Source of the DNA: Candidatus Kuenenia stuttgartensis
GTDB lineage: Bacteria > Planctomycetota > Phycisphaerae > Phycisphaerales > SM1A02
DNA: 34,777 nucleotides
Assembly: GCA_945902075.1 (NCBI GenBank)
Contig: CAMDMA010000037.1
Coordinates: forward strand, 1 to 34,777
Reading direction: 5' to 3'
The notes under the pieces: generated by a model
What the model was told of the DNA's origin: nothing
Database searches by the model: none
Seen by the model: only the letters and a program-made list of their open reading frames with translations
Program-made: the position numbers and the translations under genes
In this document: in pieces, positions 24,137 to 30,624 of the stretch
Layout: every line of letters begins with the position of its first letter
Numbering within the stretch: the first letter of the stretch is position 1

Positions 24137-25171
24137 ATGCGCTCGTTCACCGCCGCTCTTCTGCTTGTCCTCCTTGGCGGGATCCTTCTTTCCGCAGCAC
24201 CGTTCTTTGGTGCGCGCGCCCTTTTTGACGACATGCCGCTTGAGAGTTGGCGACGGGTGGGCGGTGCAGCAACCTTTACGCTTGAGCCGCCAGCGAACGG
24301 GGCGACTGGACCGACGCTCGTGGGCAAAGGGCCGATTGAGCGCAACGGATTTCTCGTGAGTCCGCGGGAGCTCGGAGATTTTCGGCTCGCAGTCGATGTT
24401 CGGATCGGCTCGTCGGAGGATTTGAACGGCGAAAAAATGAACTCGGGTATTCAGGTTCGTTCGCGGGATATTGGTGGCGCGATCGGTGGGCTTCAAATCG
24501 AGATTGATCCGTCGCAACGGCGTTGGTCGGGTGGCATCTATGACGAACGCGGACGCGGATGGCTTTCGTCGCTGCGGGAGAATGACGCGGGGCGCGCGGC
24601 CTTTCAGCTTGGTGCGTGGAATCGCTACGAGGTCGAGTGCATTGGTCCGCGCATCCGCACGCGCATCAACGGAGTTTCCTGCGCAGAGTGGTACGACGGC
24701 GTCGTTGCCGGACTCCTTGCCTTTCAGGTCCACGGCGGGCCGGCATGTGAGGTCGCGTTTCGTTCCCCGATGCTTGAGGAGTTGGGGCGTCATGCGTGGC
24801 AATCAGTTCCCAATGACGTGACGGCAACTGATGAAGGTTGTGTGTGGTCGTCAACGATTCCAGCGAATGCCCGCGGATTTCGCGTGCGCGTGGCGGGTCC
24901 GGCGCAACTTGCGATCCTCGCAGGCGACGGCGCGTGTCTCGCTGAAATTACAGTTCCGCCGCTCGCGGTGGCCGACGCAGCACGCCCGCGTAGTTGTGAG
25001 GCGCTGTGGGTCGATCTCGAGGGTGCGGTTTTGCTCGATGGTGCGCTCGAACGACGCTGGAACTGGAAATCCCAACCGATGCGCGTTCGTGTGCTCGGGA
25101 AGTCTTGTGTGGCAGAAGGTGCGGAGGTCTTGCAGCCGACAGCACGAACGGTCCCAAGCGATCCTCGCTGA
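24137..25171 (+). CDS. DUF1080 (3-keto-disaccharide hydrolase-like) exported protein
   Basis: This 344-residue protein has a signal peptide or anchor at 5-24 and a concanavalin-like DUF1080 domain at about 28-215: FDDMPLESWRRVGG, MNSGIQVRS (101-109), and GGLQIEIDPSQRRWSGGIYD (117-136). DUF1080 proteins are abundant in planctomycetes, and some hydrolyse 3-keto-disaccharides. The C-terminal 130 residues form a second beta-rich part without a family I can name. The reading frame runs on upstream for 131 codons, but ATG 24137 starts the signal peptide. An out-of-frame ATG lies 4 bp upstream and no good ribosome site or -10 box fits, so the start is less certain than the domain. It diverges from the beta-helix gene across 147 bp. 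Confidence 0.82.
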   Translation: MRSFTAALLLVLLGGILLSAAPFFGARALFDDMPLESWRRVGGAATFTLEPPANGATGPTLVGKGPIERNGFLVSPRELGDFRLAVDVRIGSSEDLNGEKMNSGIQVRSRDIGGAIGGLQIEIDPSQRRWSGGIYDERGRGWLSSLRENDAGRAAFQLGAWNRYEVECIGPRIRTRINGVSCAEWYDGVVAGLLAFQVHGGPACEVAFRSPMLEELGRHAWQSVPNDVTATDEGCVWSSTIPANARGFRVRVAGPAQLAILAGDGACLAEITVPPLAVADAARPRSCEALWVDLEGAVLLDGALERRWNWKSQPMRVRVLGKSCVAEGAEVLQPTARTVPSDPR

Positions 25172-25318
25172 TGCGGACGAGCTGTGGATGATCCGTGTGT
25201 TCGCCTGATCGGCCCTGCACAAGGCTCTTTTTCGGTCGATCTCGTGGTGAACCGAGGTTCTTCTCTGACATCGGTGTGACTTCTGCGTGTGCCTGTTGGC
25301 TCGCACCTGCCGCGAGCG

Positions 25319-25361
25319 GATCGCGTGCGATCTTCAGTTGATCGCATGCTCGTCTGCATGC
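25319..25361. promoter_or_regulatory. Cluster of inverted 6-mers upstream of the HTH/TPR gene
   Basis: In 43 bp there are GATCGC (25319), GCGATC (25327), GATCGC (25340) and two palindromic GCATGC (25344 and 25356). The first three can form two mutually exclusive hairpins. The cluster ends 21 bp before the HTH/TPR start and could be an operator, but GATCGC is a frequent word in this DNA, so this is weak. Confidence 0.28.
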
Positions 25362-25382
25362 GCCTCCACGAAAGGAATCGAC

Positions 25383-26708
25383 ATGCCGACCGGAGAATTG
25401 AGAAGGAACCGTATTGACCGCATGATTGCGCTTGCGCAGGCTTACCGCGGATGGACTTCGGGAGAGCTTTGTGAAGCACTCGGGCGTGAGCCTCGCCGCG
25501 CCGCGCCGGGGAGTGGAAATCCGAAACTCGATCTCATCGCCCGACTCGCTGATGCGCTCGATTGGGAGGTTGGTGAGGTGGCGGAGAGCGTCTGGGATCC
25601 TTCACAGCGTGATACGAATTGTGGTTCGGATGGTGTTTCCTTTGATGCACTCGATGATCGTGCGCAGCAGGAGCATCGGCGCGGCCGCTTTCGTGAAATG
25701 GAGGCCACTGGTCTTGCGATGCGTCGTATCGCTCGTGATGCACGCGAGCGTGCAATCGCGGCGAATCGCCTTGCCGGCGCATATGACGGACTCGGGCGCT
25801 ATCCAAAGGTGCTCGACTGCGTGCGCGAAGGACTCGCCGAGCGCGGGATTGGCGGCGACCTTCGCCTCATGTTGACCGTGAATCTTGCGAATGCGAACTA
25901 CACGCTTTGGAATCTTCAGGAATCGCAATCCATCAGCACGGCGCTCCTTGAGCAGCGTTTTGCGGGAGCGTCCCTGGCGACGACTGATCAGAGTCGGCTG
26001 CAACGCGTGGGACGCGCGTTTTGTCACGCGATCCGTGGGCACAGCGAGCGGCGCATGCTTCCGCAGTGTGAGGGCGATGGAGAAACGCGCGCGCGTGCGC
26101 AACGCGCGATCACAGATCTCACGGCCGCGGAGCGTCTGTACGAGGAACTCGCAGCAGATTTCGGCGATCACCAATACATGGGTCTCTCCAACACAGCTCG
26201 TGGCGGCATCCTCGAAGCGCGCGTGGCCGCCGGGGAACTCGACTGCGACGAGGCCGTGCAGACGATCATCGAGCACCTCGATGAAGCGGTGCGTATGGAT
26301 GACGGATGCGGGCCAGATGTTCCATCCGTGCACACGCTCGAGAGTTGGGGATGGTGGTCAATCTTTGGTGCAAACATCGCGCTGCGTGGGGGGTCGACAG
26401 AGGCACGCCCGCATTCTGAACGCAGCGATTACGAGCGGGCATTGGCAATCTGCACCAATAAGGCAGCGGAGATCGCCGATCATCTCGATAGTTGGCCGAT
26501 GCGAGAGCGCGCATTTACGCTTGAGTGGTTTCGCAGGCAGGATGTCGCTGGTGACGAAGGTCCTTCGTTCCGTGACTGGATGCTCGACACGGAGGACGTG
26601 CGGGTGCTTGTCGGCACGATGGGACGATTTCCACTTTTCCGCGCGACCGGTTGGCGCATTCTCGATCGCGCAACGCTTGTCGGGCCGTGTTCTGCAGCCT
26701 TTGCCTGA
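25383..26708 (+). CDS. XRE-like helix-turn-helix protein with TPR-like helices
   Basis: This 441-residue soluble protein starts with an XRE/Cro-like helix-turn-helix at about 10-70 (RMIALAQAYRGWTSGELCEALG, then PKLDLIARLADALDWEVGEVAE), spread with a short insert between helices. From about 95 onward it is helical with TPR-like pairs (AIAANRLAGAYDGLGRYPKVLDCVREG, then NLANANYTLWNLQESQ). The layout resembles transcription regulators with TPR sensor domains, and I recall similar proteins in Phycisphaerae, but no target or ligand is known. ATG 25383 has an AAAGGA ribosome site 7 nt upstream; 32 further codons are open upstream but lack one. It lies 211 bp after the DUF1080 gene, and that gap carries a cluster of inverted repeats. 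DNA binding is inferred. Confidence 0.7.
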   Translation: MPTGELRRNRIDRMIALAQAYRGWTSGELCEALGREPRRAAPGSGNPKLDLIARLADALDWEVGEVAESVWDPSQRDTNCGSDGVSFDALDDRAQQEHRRGRFREMEATGLAMRRIARDARERAIAANRLAGAYDGLGRYPKVLDCVREGLAERGIGGDLRLMLTVNLANANYTLWNLQESQSISTALLEQRFAGASLATTDQSRLQRVGRAFCHAIRGHSERRMLPQCEGDGETRARAQRAITDLTAAERLYEELAADFGDHQYMGLSNTARGGILEARVAAGELDCDEAVQTIIEHLDEAVRMDDGCGPDVPSVHTLESWGWWSIFGANIALRGGSTEARPHSERSDYERALAICTNKAAEIADHLDSWPMRERAFTLEWFRRQDVAGDEGPSFRDWMLDTEDVRVLVGTMGRFPLFRATGWRILDRATLVGPCSAAFA

Positions 26709-26731
26709 TCATGGGGCAGCCGCGTGTCGTT

Positions 26732-26751
26732 GCGTGTTGTCGCGTGTTGTC
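26732..26751 (+). repeat. Two 10-bp tandem units before the CDF gene
   Basis: GCGTGTTGTC occurs twice in tandem and is followed by a partial third copy (GCGTTT). It sits just upstream of the probable CDF promoter. No function is evident. Confidence 0.6.
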
Positions 26752-26764
26752 GCGTTTGAGTCGC

Positions 26765-26770
26765 TACCTT
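26765..26770 (+). promoter_or_regulatory. Probable -10 box TACCTT for the CDF transporter gene
   Basis: TACCTT ends 6 nt before ATG 26777, with no ribosome site between. It supports this ATG over the in-frame ATG 26804 and over the longer upstream frame. Confidence 0.42.
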
Positions 26771-26776
26771 GTCCGT

Positions 26777-27754
26777 ATGGTTTCTCGCGCCCCAGATCCA
26801 GCGATGTCCCGTCGCGCACGCCGTGCGGCGCAGTGGGCGATCGCTGTTGGGGTTGCGGGATTCGCACTCAAGATGGGCGGTTGGCTGCTGACCGGTTCGG
26901 ATGCAGTCTTCTCAGATGCGCTTGAGAGCATCGTCAACATTGTGGCGTCGATTGGCGCGTTCCTTGCGTTGTCGTATGCCGAGCGGCCACCAGATGAGGA
27001 GCATCCTTATGGTCATGGACCGATCGAGTTCGTCAGCGCGCTCTTCGAGGGCGTGTTGGTCGCGGTCGCAGGATTCGTCATTCTCACCCACTGCGCGGAG
27101 AGTGTGTTTCGTGGTCGACCGCCGGTCGAGAAGATTGACATCGGTTTCGCTCTCGTCGCAGCGAGTGCCGTGCTCAACGGCGTTGCGGGAGTTGCACTCC
27201 TTCGCATCGGTCGCGCAACGGGTTCGGCGGCACTCATCGGCGACGGAAGGCATCTTCTCTCCGACCTTTGGACAACGTTTGCGGTTCTCGGCGGCCTTGT
27301 CGCGGTGTGGATCACGGGATACGCCTGGATCGACACGGCCGTCGCGATCGGCGTGGGATGCCTCCTCATCGTTGTGGGCGCACGAGTGGCTTTCGGCGGC
27401 ATGTCCTCGATTCTCGGTGAACAGGATGCGGAGGATCATCGGCGGATTGTCGAGGTTCTTGAGCGCCACCGACTCGCGGGACCTCGTGCGAAAGGCACAA
27501 GCGCAGCTGCAACTCCCGCAGCTTTGTCATTCGAGATCTGTTCGTATGCTTCCGTCCGTCACCGACATCAAGGGCGCGCACACTTCATCGATATGCATCT
27601 CCGACTTCCGCGTGACATGAGTGTTTCGGAGTCGCACGACATCGCATCATCCATCGAACGTGAGGTACTCGCTGCGGTTGGAGAAGGAACTGCCACCGCA
27701 CATGTCGAACCTTGTGGCGACGCGAAGTGTCCGCGCTGCCTGAAAGCTCCTTGA
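26777..27754 (+). CDS. Cation diffusion facilitator family transporter
   Basis: This 325-residue protein has about six membrane helices and a C-terminal cytoplasmic domain, the layout of CDF metal/proton antiporters that export divalent cations such as Zn, Fe, Mn or Co. HPYGH at 76-80 is the conserved loop after helix 2, and DGRHLLSD at 156-163 gives the helix 5 metal ligands H159 and D163. In helix 2, aligned by eye to E. coli FieF, the two Asp ligands are replaced by E50 and N54 (SDALESIVN). The tail ends in a Cys/His-containing stretch (HVEPCGDAKCPRCLK) that may bind metal. ATG 26777 is preferred over ATG 26804 because of a -10-like box 6 nt upstream. Metal specificity cannot be predicted. 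Confidence 0.9.
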   Translation: MVSRAPDPAMSRRARRAAQWAIAVGVAGFALKMGGWLLTGSDAVFSDALESIVNIVASIGAFLALSYAERPPDEEHPYGHGPIEFVSALFEGVLVAVAGFVILTHCAESVFRGRPPVEKIDIGFALVAASAVLNGVAGVALLRIGRATGSAALIGDGRHLLSDLWTTFAVLGGLVAVWITGYAWIDTAVAIGVGCLLIVVGARVAFGGMSSILGEQDAEDHRRIVEVLERHRLAGPRAKGTSAAATPAALSFEICSYASVRHRHQGRAHFIDMHLRLPRDMSVSESHDIASSIEREVLAAVGEGTATAHVEPCGDAKCPRCLKAP

Positions 27755-27800
27755 CGCATCGGCGCGGTGTGCGCGCACTTCATCCGGGTTCCGAGCGTTT

Positions 27801-28559
27801 TTACGAGCGAGCGCTCGATTCGCCGCGAAGGAGTACCGCTGCCGCAACGGCTGCCATCTCGACGCGCATCACGCATGGCCCGAGCGAGACTGTTCCTGCG
27901 CCAAGCGCCTGCATCGCGGTCAGTTCCGCATCATCAAATCCACCTTCCGGGCCGATGAAGACGGTGCGCGCGCAATCCGGCGGGAGTGCGTCGCGCCAAA
28001 CCGCGAGTGGAATCGCGTGAGAGGTGTGGGCAACGGCGATCGACGCGCCGCGCGCGAGTTCGGCACGCGCAACATCGACGAGCCGCCCGCCTGCTACGAG
28101 TTCAGGCGACCACGCGCGCTTCGCGACCTTGGTCGATTCCGAGAGAATGCGCGACCACCGTTCACCGCGATCGAGTTTGTCTGTGTCGACAACACTGCGC
28201 GCGCAGTCGACAGGAAGAAGCCGCGAGACGCCCGCCTGCGTGGTGAGGTCAAGGAGCGTCGAGAGTCGGTCTCCCTTTGGTACGGCGAAGGCGATCGTGA
28301 CTTCGGGGAGCAGGGGAGGCGCGTCGGTGCGCTCAACGACCTCGGCCAAGACGTCACCGCGCTTGGTGCGTTCGTCGGTCAGCCGTGCTTGCGCGAGGCC
28401 GCCGCGCCCGTCGAAGAGCGTGACAATGTCCCCAGCAACGAGCCTGCGCGCACCGAATGCGTGGCGCGCTTCGTCGCGCTCGATATCGATCAACTCGCCG
28501 ACGCGCGGAACGAGATCGACGTGGAGCCAGAGGGAAGAGGTGGTTGTGGGGCGCGTCAT
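27801..28559 (-). CDS. rsmE: 16S rRNA (uracil1498-N3)-methyltransferase
   Basis: This 252-residue SPOUT-class enzyme methylates N3 of U1498 in 16S rRNA. The C-terminal knot carries the family motifs FIGPEGGFDDAE and SLGPCVMRVEMA, the latter close to the usual LGxxILRxETA although Leu and Thr are replaced by Met and Met. The N-terminal RNA-binding part contains RDEARHAFGARRLVAGD. Thirty further codons are open upstream, running into the tRNA terminator, so ATG 28559 is chosen. It lies 128 bp downstream of tRNA-Ala on the same strand, with a terminator between, so it needs its own promoter, which I could not find. The convergent CDF gene ends 46 bp from its stop. Confidence 0.93.
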   Translation of the reverse strand: MTRPTTTSSLWLHVDLVPRVGELIDIERDEARHAFGARRLVAGDIVTLFDGRGGLAQARLTDERTKRGDVLAEVVERTDAPPLLPEVTIAFAVPKGDRLSTLLDLTTQAGVSRLLPVDCARSVVDTDKLDRGERWSRILSESTKVAKRAWSPELVAGGRLVDVARAELARGASIAVAHTSHAIPLAVWRDALPPDCARTVFIGPEGGFDDAELTAMQALGAGTVSLGPCVMRVEMAAVAAAVLLRGESSARS

Positions 28560-28598
28560 GTTTCGCCACTTCGAATGGATCCGCGAACCCGCGCTTGC

Positions 28599-28630
28599 AA
28601 AGAAGGCCCACCTTTCGGCGGGCCTTCTTT
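28599..28630 (-). terminator. Intrinsic terminator downstream of tRNA-Ala
   Basis: A perfect 11-bp inverted repeat (AAAGAAGGCCC and its complement) with a 10-nt loop that can extend through a CCGAAAGG tip on the minus strand. It begins 57 bp past the tRNA 3' end and is followed by a short TTT run. Confidence 0.75.
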
Positions 28631-28687
28631 GGTGTGCGGGGGTCTTCAAGCGTGTCGGCGGGGGGCTTTCACGACGAAGACTTTGAA

Positions 28688-28760
28688 TGGAGCGTACCGG
28701 GATCGAACCGGTAACCTATGCCTTGCAAAGGCATCGCTCTCCCAGTTGAGCTAACGCCCC
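28688..28760 (-). tRNA. tRNA-Ala (anticodon UGC)
   Basis: On the minus strand the 73-nt sequence starts GGGGCGTTAGCTCA and ends GGTTCGATCCC plus the acceptor strand ACGCTCC and discriminator A. The anticodon stem-loop reads GCCTTTGCAAGGC, giving UGC. The acceptor stem has G3 paired with U70, the identity element for alanyl-tRNA synthetase. The 3' CCA is not encoded. A TACACT box lies 9 nt before the mature 5' end and a hairpin terminator follows, so it is a single-gene unit. Confidence 0.97.
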
Positions 28761-28769
28761 GACGGCGGA

Positions 28770-28775
28770 AGTGTA
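28770..28775 (-). promoter_or_regulatory. Probable -10 box TACACT for tRNA-Ala
   Basis: On the minus strand TACACT ends 9 nt before the mature tRNA 5' end. CTGGCA (28795-28800) is a possible weak -35, at a 19-bp spacing. It has the same TANNNT form as the boxes in front of protein genes here. Confidence 0.55.
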
Positions 28776-28834
28776 GCGAGTTACGAGCGGGCTGTGCCAG
28801 GGTCCACATGAAATTCGAGGTGGGCGCGCGCGAA

Positions 28835-28921
28835 ACTCATGCATCGACTCATGCATCGACTCGCGAACCTTCTCGCGAACCTTCTCGCGAACCTTCTCGC
28901 GAATCTTCTCGCGAATCCACT
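28835..28921. repeat. Seven-unit 12-bp tandem array in noncoding DNA
   Basis: Two units of ACTCATGCATCG (28835-28858) are followed, after three bases, by five units of CGCGAACCTTCT (28862-28921): three exact, the fourth with one change and the fifth with more. Each unit creates a short palindrome, ATGCAT or TCGCGA. It lies between the tRNA promoter and the terminator of the SH3 gene, where no gene is supported. Both strands are open across it only because 12 is a multiple of three. Confidence 0.93.
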
Positions 28922-28962
28922 TGTGTTGAGCAAGCGCCAAAACCAAAAGCCTGAAGCAAGCA

Positions 28963-28990
28963 AAAGGCTCCATCGCGGGATGGAGCCTTT
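28963..28990 (-). terminator. Probable terminator of the SH3-domain gene
   Basis: A perfect 12-bp inverted repeat (AAAGGCTCCATC, loop GCGG, complement) lies 83 bp past the stop of the minus-strand SH3 gene. On that strand the stem ends in TTTTGCTTGC, a short T-run. Confidence 0.72.
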
Positions 28991-29031
28991 CATATTTCAT
29001 TTCGCGCTTTTGAGTCTCACGCGTCTTGAGG

Positions 29032-29067
29032 CATGATCCGGCTCATGATCCGGCTCATGATCCGGCA
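29032..29067. repeat. Three-unit 12-bp tandem array
   Basis: CATGATCCGGCT occurs three times in tandem, the last copy ending in A. It sits directly beside the stop of the SH3-domain gene (29073), about 110 bp from the other 12-bp array but with an unrelated unit. The rest of the 312-bp gene-free stretch (28761-29072) shows only the array at 28835, the tRNA promoter and the terminator. Confidence 0.9.
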
Positions 29068-29072
29068 CGCAA

Positions 29073-30482
29073 TTACTTGTCGGCGGTCGCCGGATTCTCG
29101 GAGCCAGTTGCGGTGACGGCACCCGAGCCGCTTTCTCGCGGCGAGATCGGAACAATCGTGTTCGGCGCGATCACATTGAGGCGAAGGCTCTCGTCGTAGC
29201 GCACTGGTCCCTTCACGCCGACGAGAAGTCCAAGCATCGACGAAAGGTCATAGGTGGTGCCGGGAATGATGTAGGCGATGGTGTAGCCGGTTCCCGGATC
29301 TTGGAGCACATAGAGAAGCGGCATACGTTCGCCGGTGTAGAACTTCGACGCATTGAGACGCCCAACGTTGTCGTAGGGCATGCGCGCGAGCGTCGCGAGT
29401 TCGAGGTCGGCGACACCCTTGAAGTTGCTATCGAGCTTGCGCTTCCGTTCCGCGATCTCACGAAGGTCCTTCTGAATCGTGATGTCCATCGCGACCTTGC
29501 GTGCGAGAAACTTCGCGCTGTCGGTCTCGTACCTAGTCGAAGTCGGGTCTTCGGTGATGGCGAGGCAACGCTCGCGAAGCGCTTCGAATTCAGCCATTTC
29601 TGTCGGCTCAGCGCGCATTGCCTTGTACGCAGCGTTGAGATCTGCGACGCGCACGCGCTTGACCTTCGCGACGACTTGCTCGCGGGTCTCGGTTTCTGCG
29701 CCGACGGGAGCGACGGTTTCAGTCTCGACAACGGTCTCAGTTGTGATGACCGTTCCATCTGCGGTCACGGCTTGGCCGGTCTCGGTATCAACCTCGACGA
29801 CGACGGGCTGCGCGGGCGTCGTCACAACACCAGATGACGTGGGATTGCTGTTGGTCGTGGATGAAGGCGTTGTGGTTGTCGTGGTCGTCGCAATCTCCGG
29901 CGCGGTCACCGCACTCGATGGAATCCATCCAGAGGTCTTTGTGCCGAGGGAAACAGCGTAATACACCGCGCCTTGTTCGCCCTTCACTTGCTCAACGACG
30001 GTTGCTTCATCGCCGTTCAACAAGTAGCCAATCGCGCGGTAACTCGCGTCCGGATGAAAGTCGCGCTCGCTGTTGACAGCGGTGATTTCTGCGCGCGAAC
30101 CAACCTTGATCGATGTGCCATCGGCGGACAGCGTGATGCCGGGGCTTGCTTTGACGAAGCCATACCAACCGTCGAAGGCTGGGCCCGTCGTGGCGACGCG
30201 CAGCCATCCGGCCTCTTCTTGAAGCACGCGCACGGTCGCACCTGCGTCGATCGCGCCGAAGACGTAGCCCGTTTCTTTGCTTGCAGCACAGCGCACTTCA
30301 ACCTTGCTCGCGACGGTGGCGTCGTAGGGGGTCTTCGACGCAGGCTTTGCAGTCGGCGTCGGCGACGCCTGTGCGGAAGCAGCAGATTCGAAGGCAAGTA
30401 GTGCTGCAGAGAACGAGACGAGGCCGCTGAAGAAAACAGCGGCAGAGCGCGCGCGCGTTGGAGTGGACATACGGATGGTCAT
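29073..30482 (-). CDS. Exported protein with two bacterial SH3-like domains
   Basis: This 469-residue protein has a signal peptide (about 1-38, ending ASAQA). Residues 57-112 form a bacterial SH3 domain (SKVEVRCAASKETGYVFGAI, then GWYGFVKAS), and 125-192 a second, more diverged one ending SGWIPSSAV. A Thr/Ser/Pro and Val/Glu-rich linker spans about 195-270. The C-terminal 200 residues (LNAAYKAMRAEPTEMAEFEALRER onward) start helical and end in a beta-rich part that I do not recognise. SH3-like domains often bind cell-wall peptides. The frame runs on to 30809, but ATG 30482 begins the signal and has TAGGAT 8 nt upstream. It diverges from the TolC-like gene with a 142-bp gap. Confidence 0.8.
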   Translation of the reverse strand: MTIRMSTPTRARSAAVFFSGLVSFSAALLAFESAASAQASPTPTAKPASKTPYDATVASKVEVRCAASKETGYVFGAIDAGATVRVLQEEAGWLRVATTGPAFDGWYGFVKASPGITLSADGTSIKVGSRAEITAVNSERDFHPDASYRAIGYLLNGDEATVVEQVKGEQGAVYYAVSLGTKTSGWIPSSAVTAPEIATTTTTTTPSSTTNSNPTSSGVVTTPAQPVVVEVDTETGQAVTADGTVITTETVVETETVAPVGAETETREQVVAKVKRVRVADLNAAYKAMRAEPTEMAEFEALRERCLAITEDPTSTRYETDSAKFLARKVAMDITIQKDLREIAERKRKLDSNFKGVADLELATLARMPYDNVGRLNASKFYTGERMPLLYVLQDPGTGYTIAYIIPGTTYDLSSMLGLLVGVKGPVRYDESLRLNVIAPNTIVPISPRESGSGAVTATGSENPATADK

Positions 30483-30490
30483 AGGTGCGA

Positions 30491-30496
30491 ATCCTA
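30491..30496 (-). promoter_or_regulatory. Probable -10 box TAGGAT for the SH3-domain gene
   Basis: On the minus strand TAGGAT ends 8 nt before ATG 30482. A TTGACG hexamer lies 21 bp further upstream (30518-30523), the same hexamer and spacing as in front of the Cys-rich gene. Confidence 0.5.
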
Positions 30497-30610
30497 GCGG
30501 TTTCCCGCAGCAGTGTGCGTCAAAAGCACTTCGCGAATCGGTCGTTTCTAAGGTCGCGCGCTGAAGCGCCGGCGGCGCGCAGGTGAGGACTCCTCCGCCC
30601 GCTCGTCCGC

Positions 30611-30616
30611 TACCAT
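30611..30616 (+). promoter_or_regulatory. Probable -10 box TACCAT for the TolC-like gene
   Basis: TACCAT ends 8 nt before ATG 30625 and no ribosome site intervenes. It supports this ATG over the in-frame upstream start at 30583. Confidence 0.42.
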
Positions 30617-30624
30617 CCTCGCCC

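Noticed and set aside
28835-28921. A possible CRISPR array
   Set aside because: Units of 12 bp follow each other with no spacers, and there are no cas genes in the window.
28716-29000. A 94-codon minus-strand open frame containing an Arg-Glu-Lys-Val repeat
   Set aside because: It begins inside a terminator stem and runs through the 12-bp array and the tRNA; open frames here follow from the repeat length.
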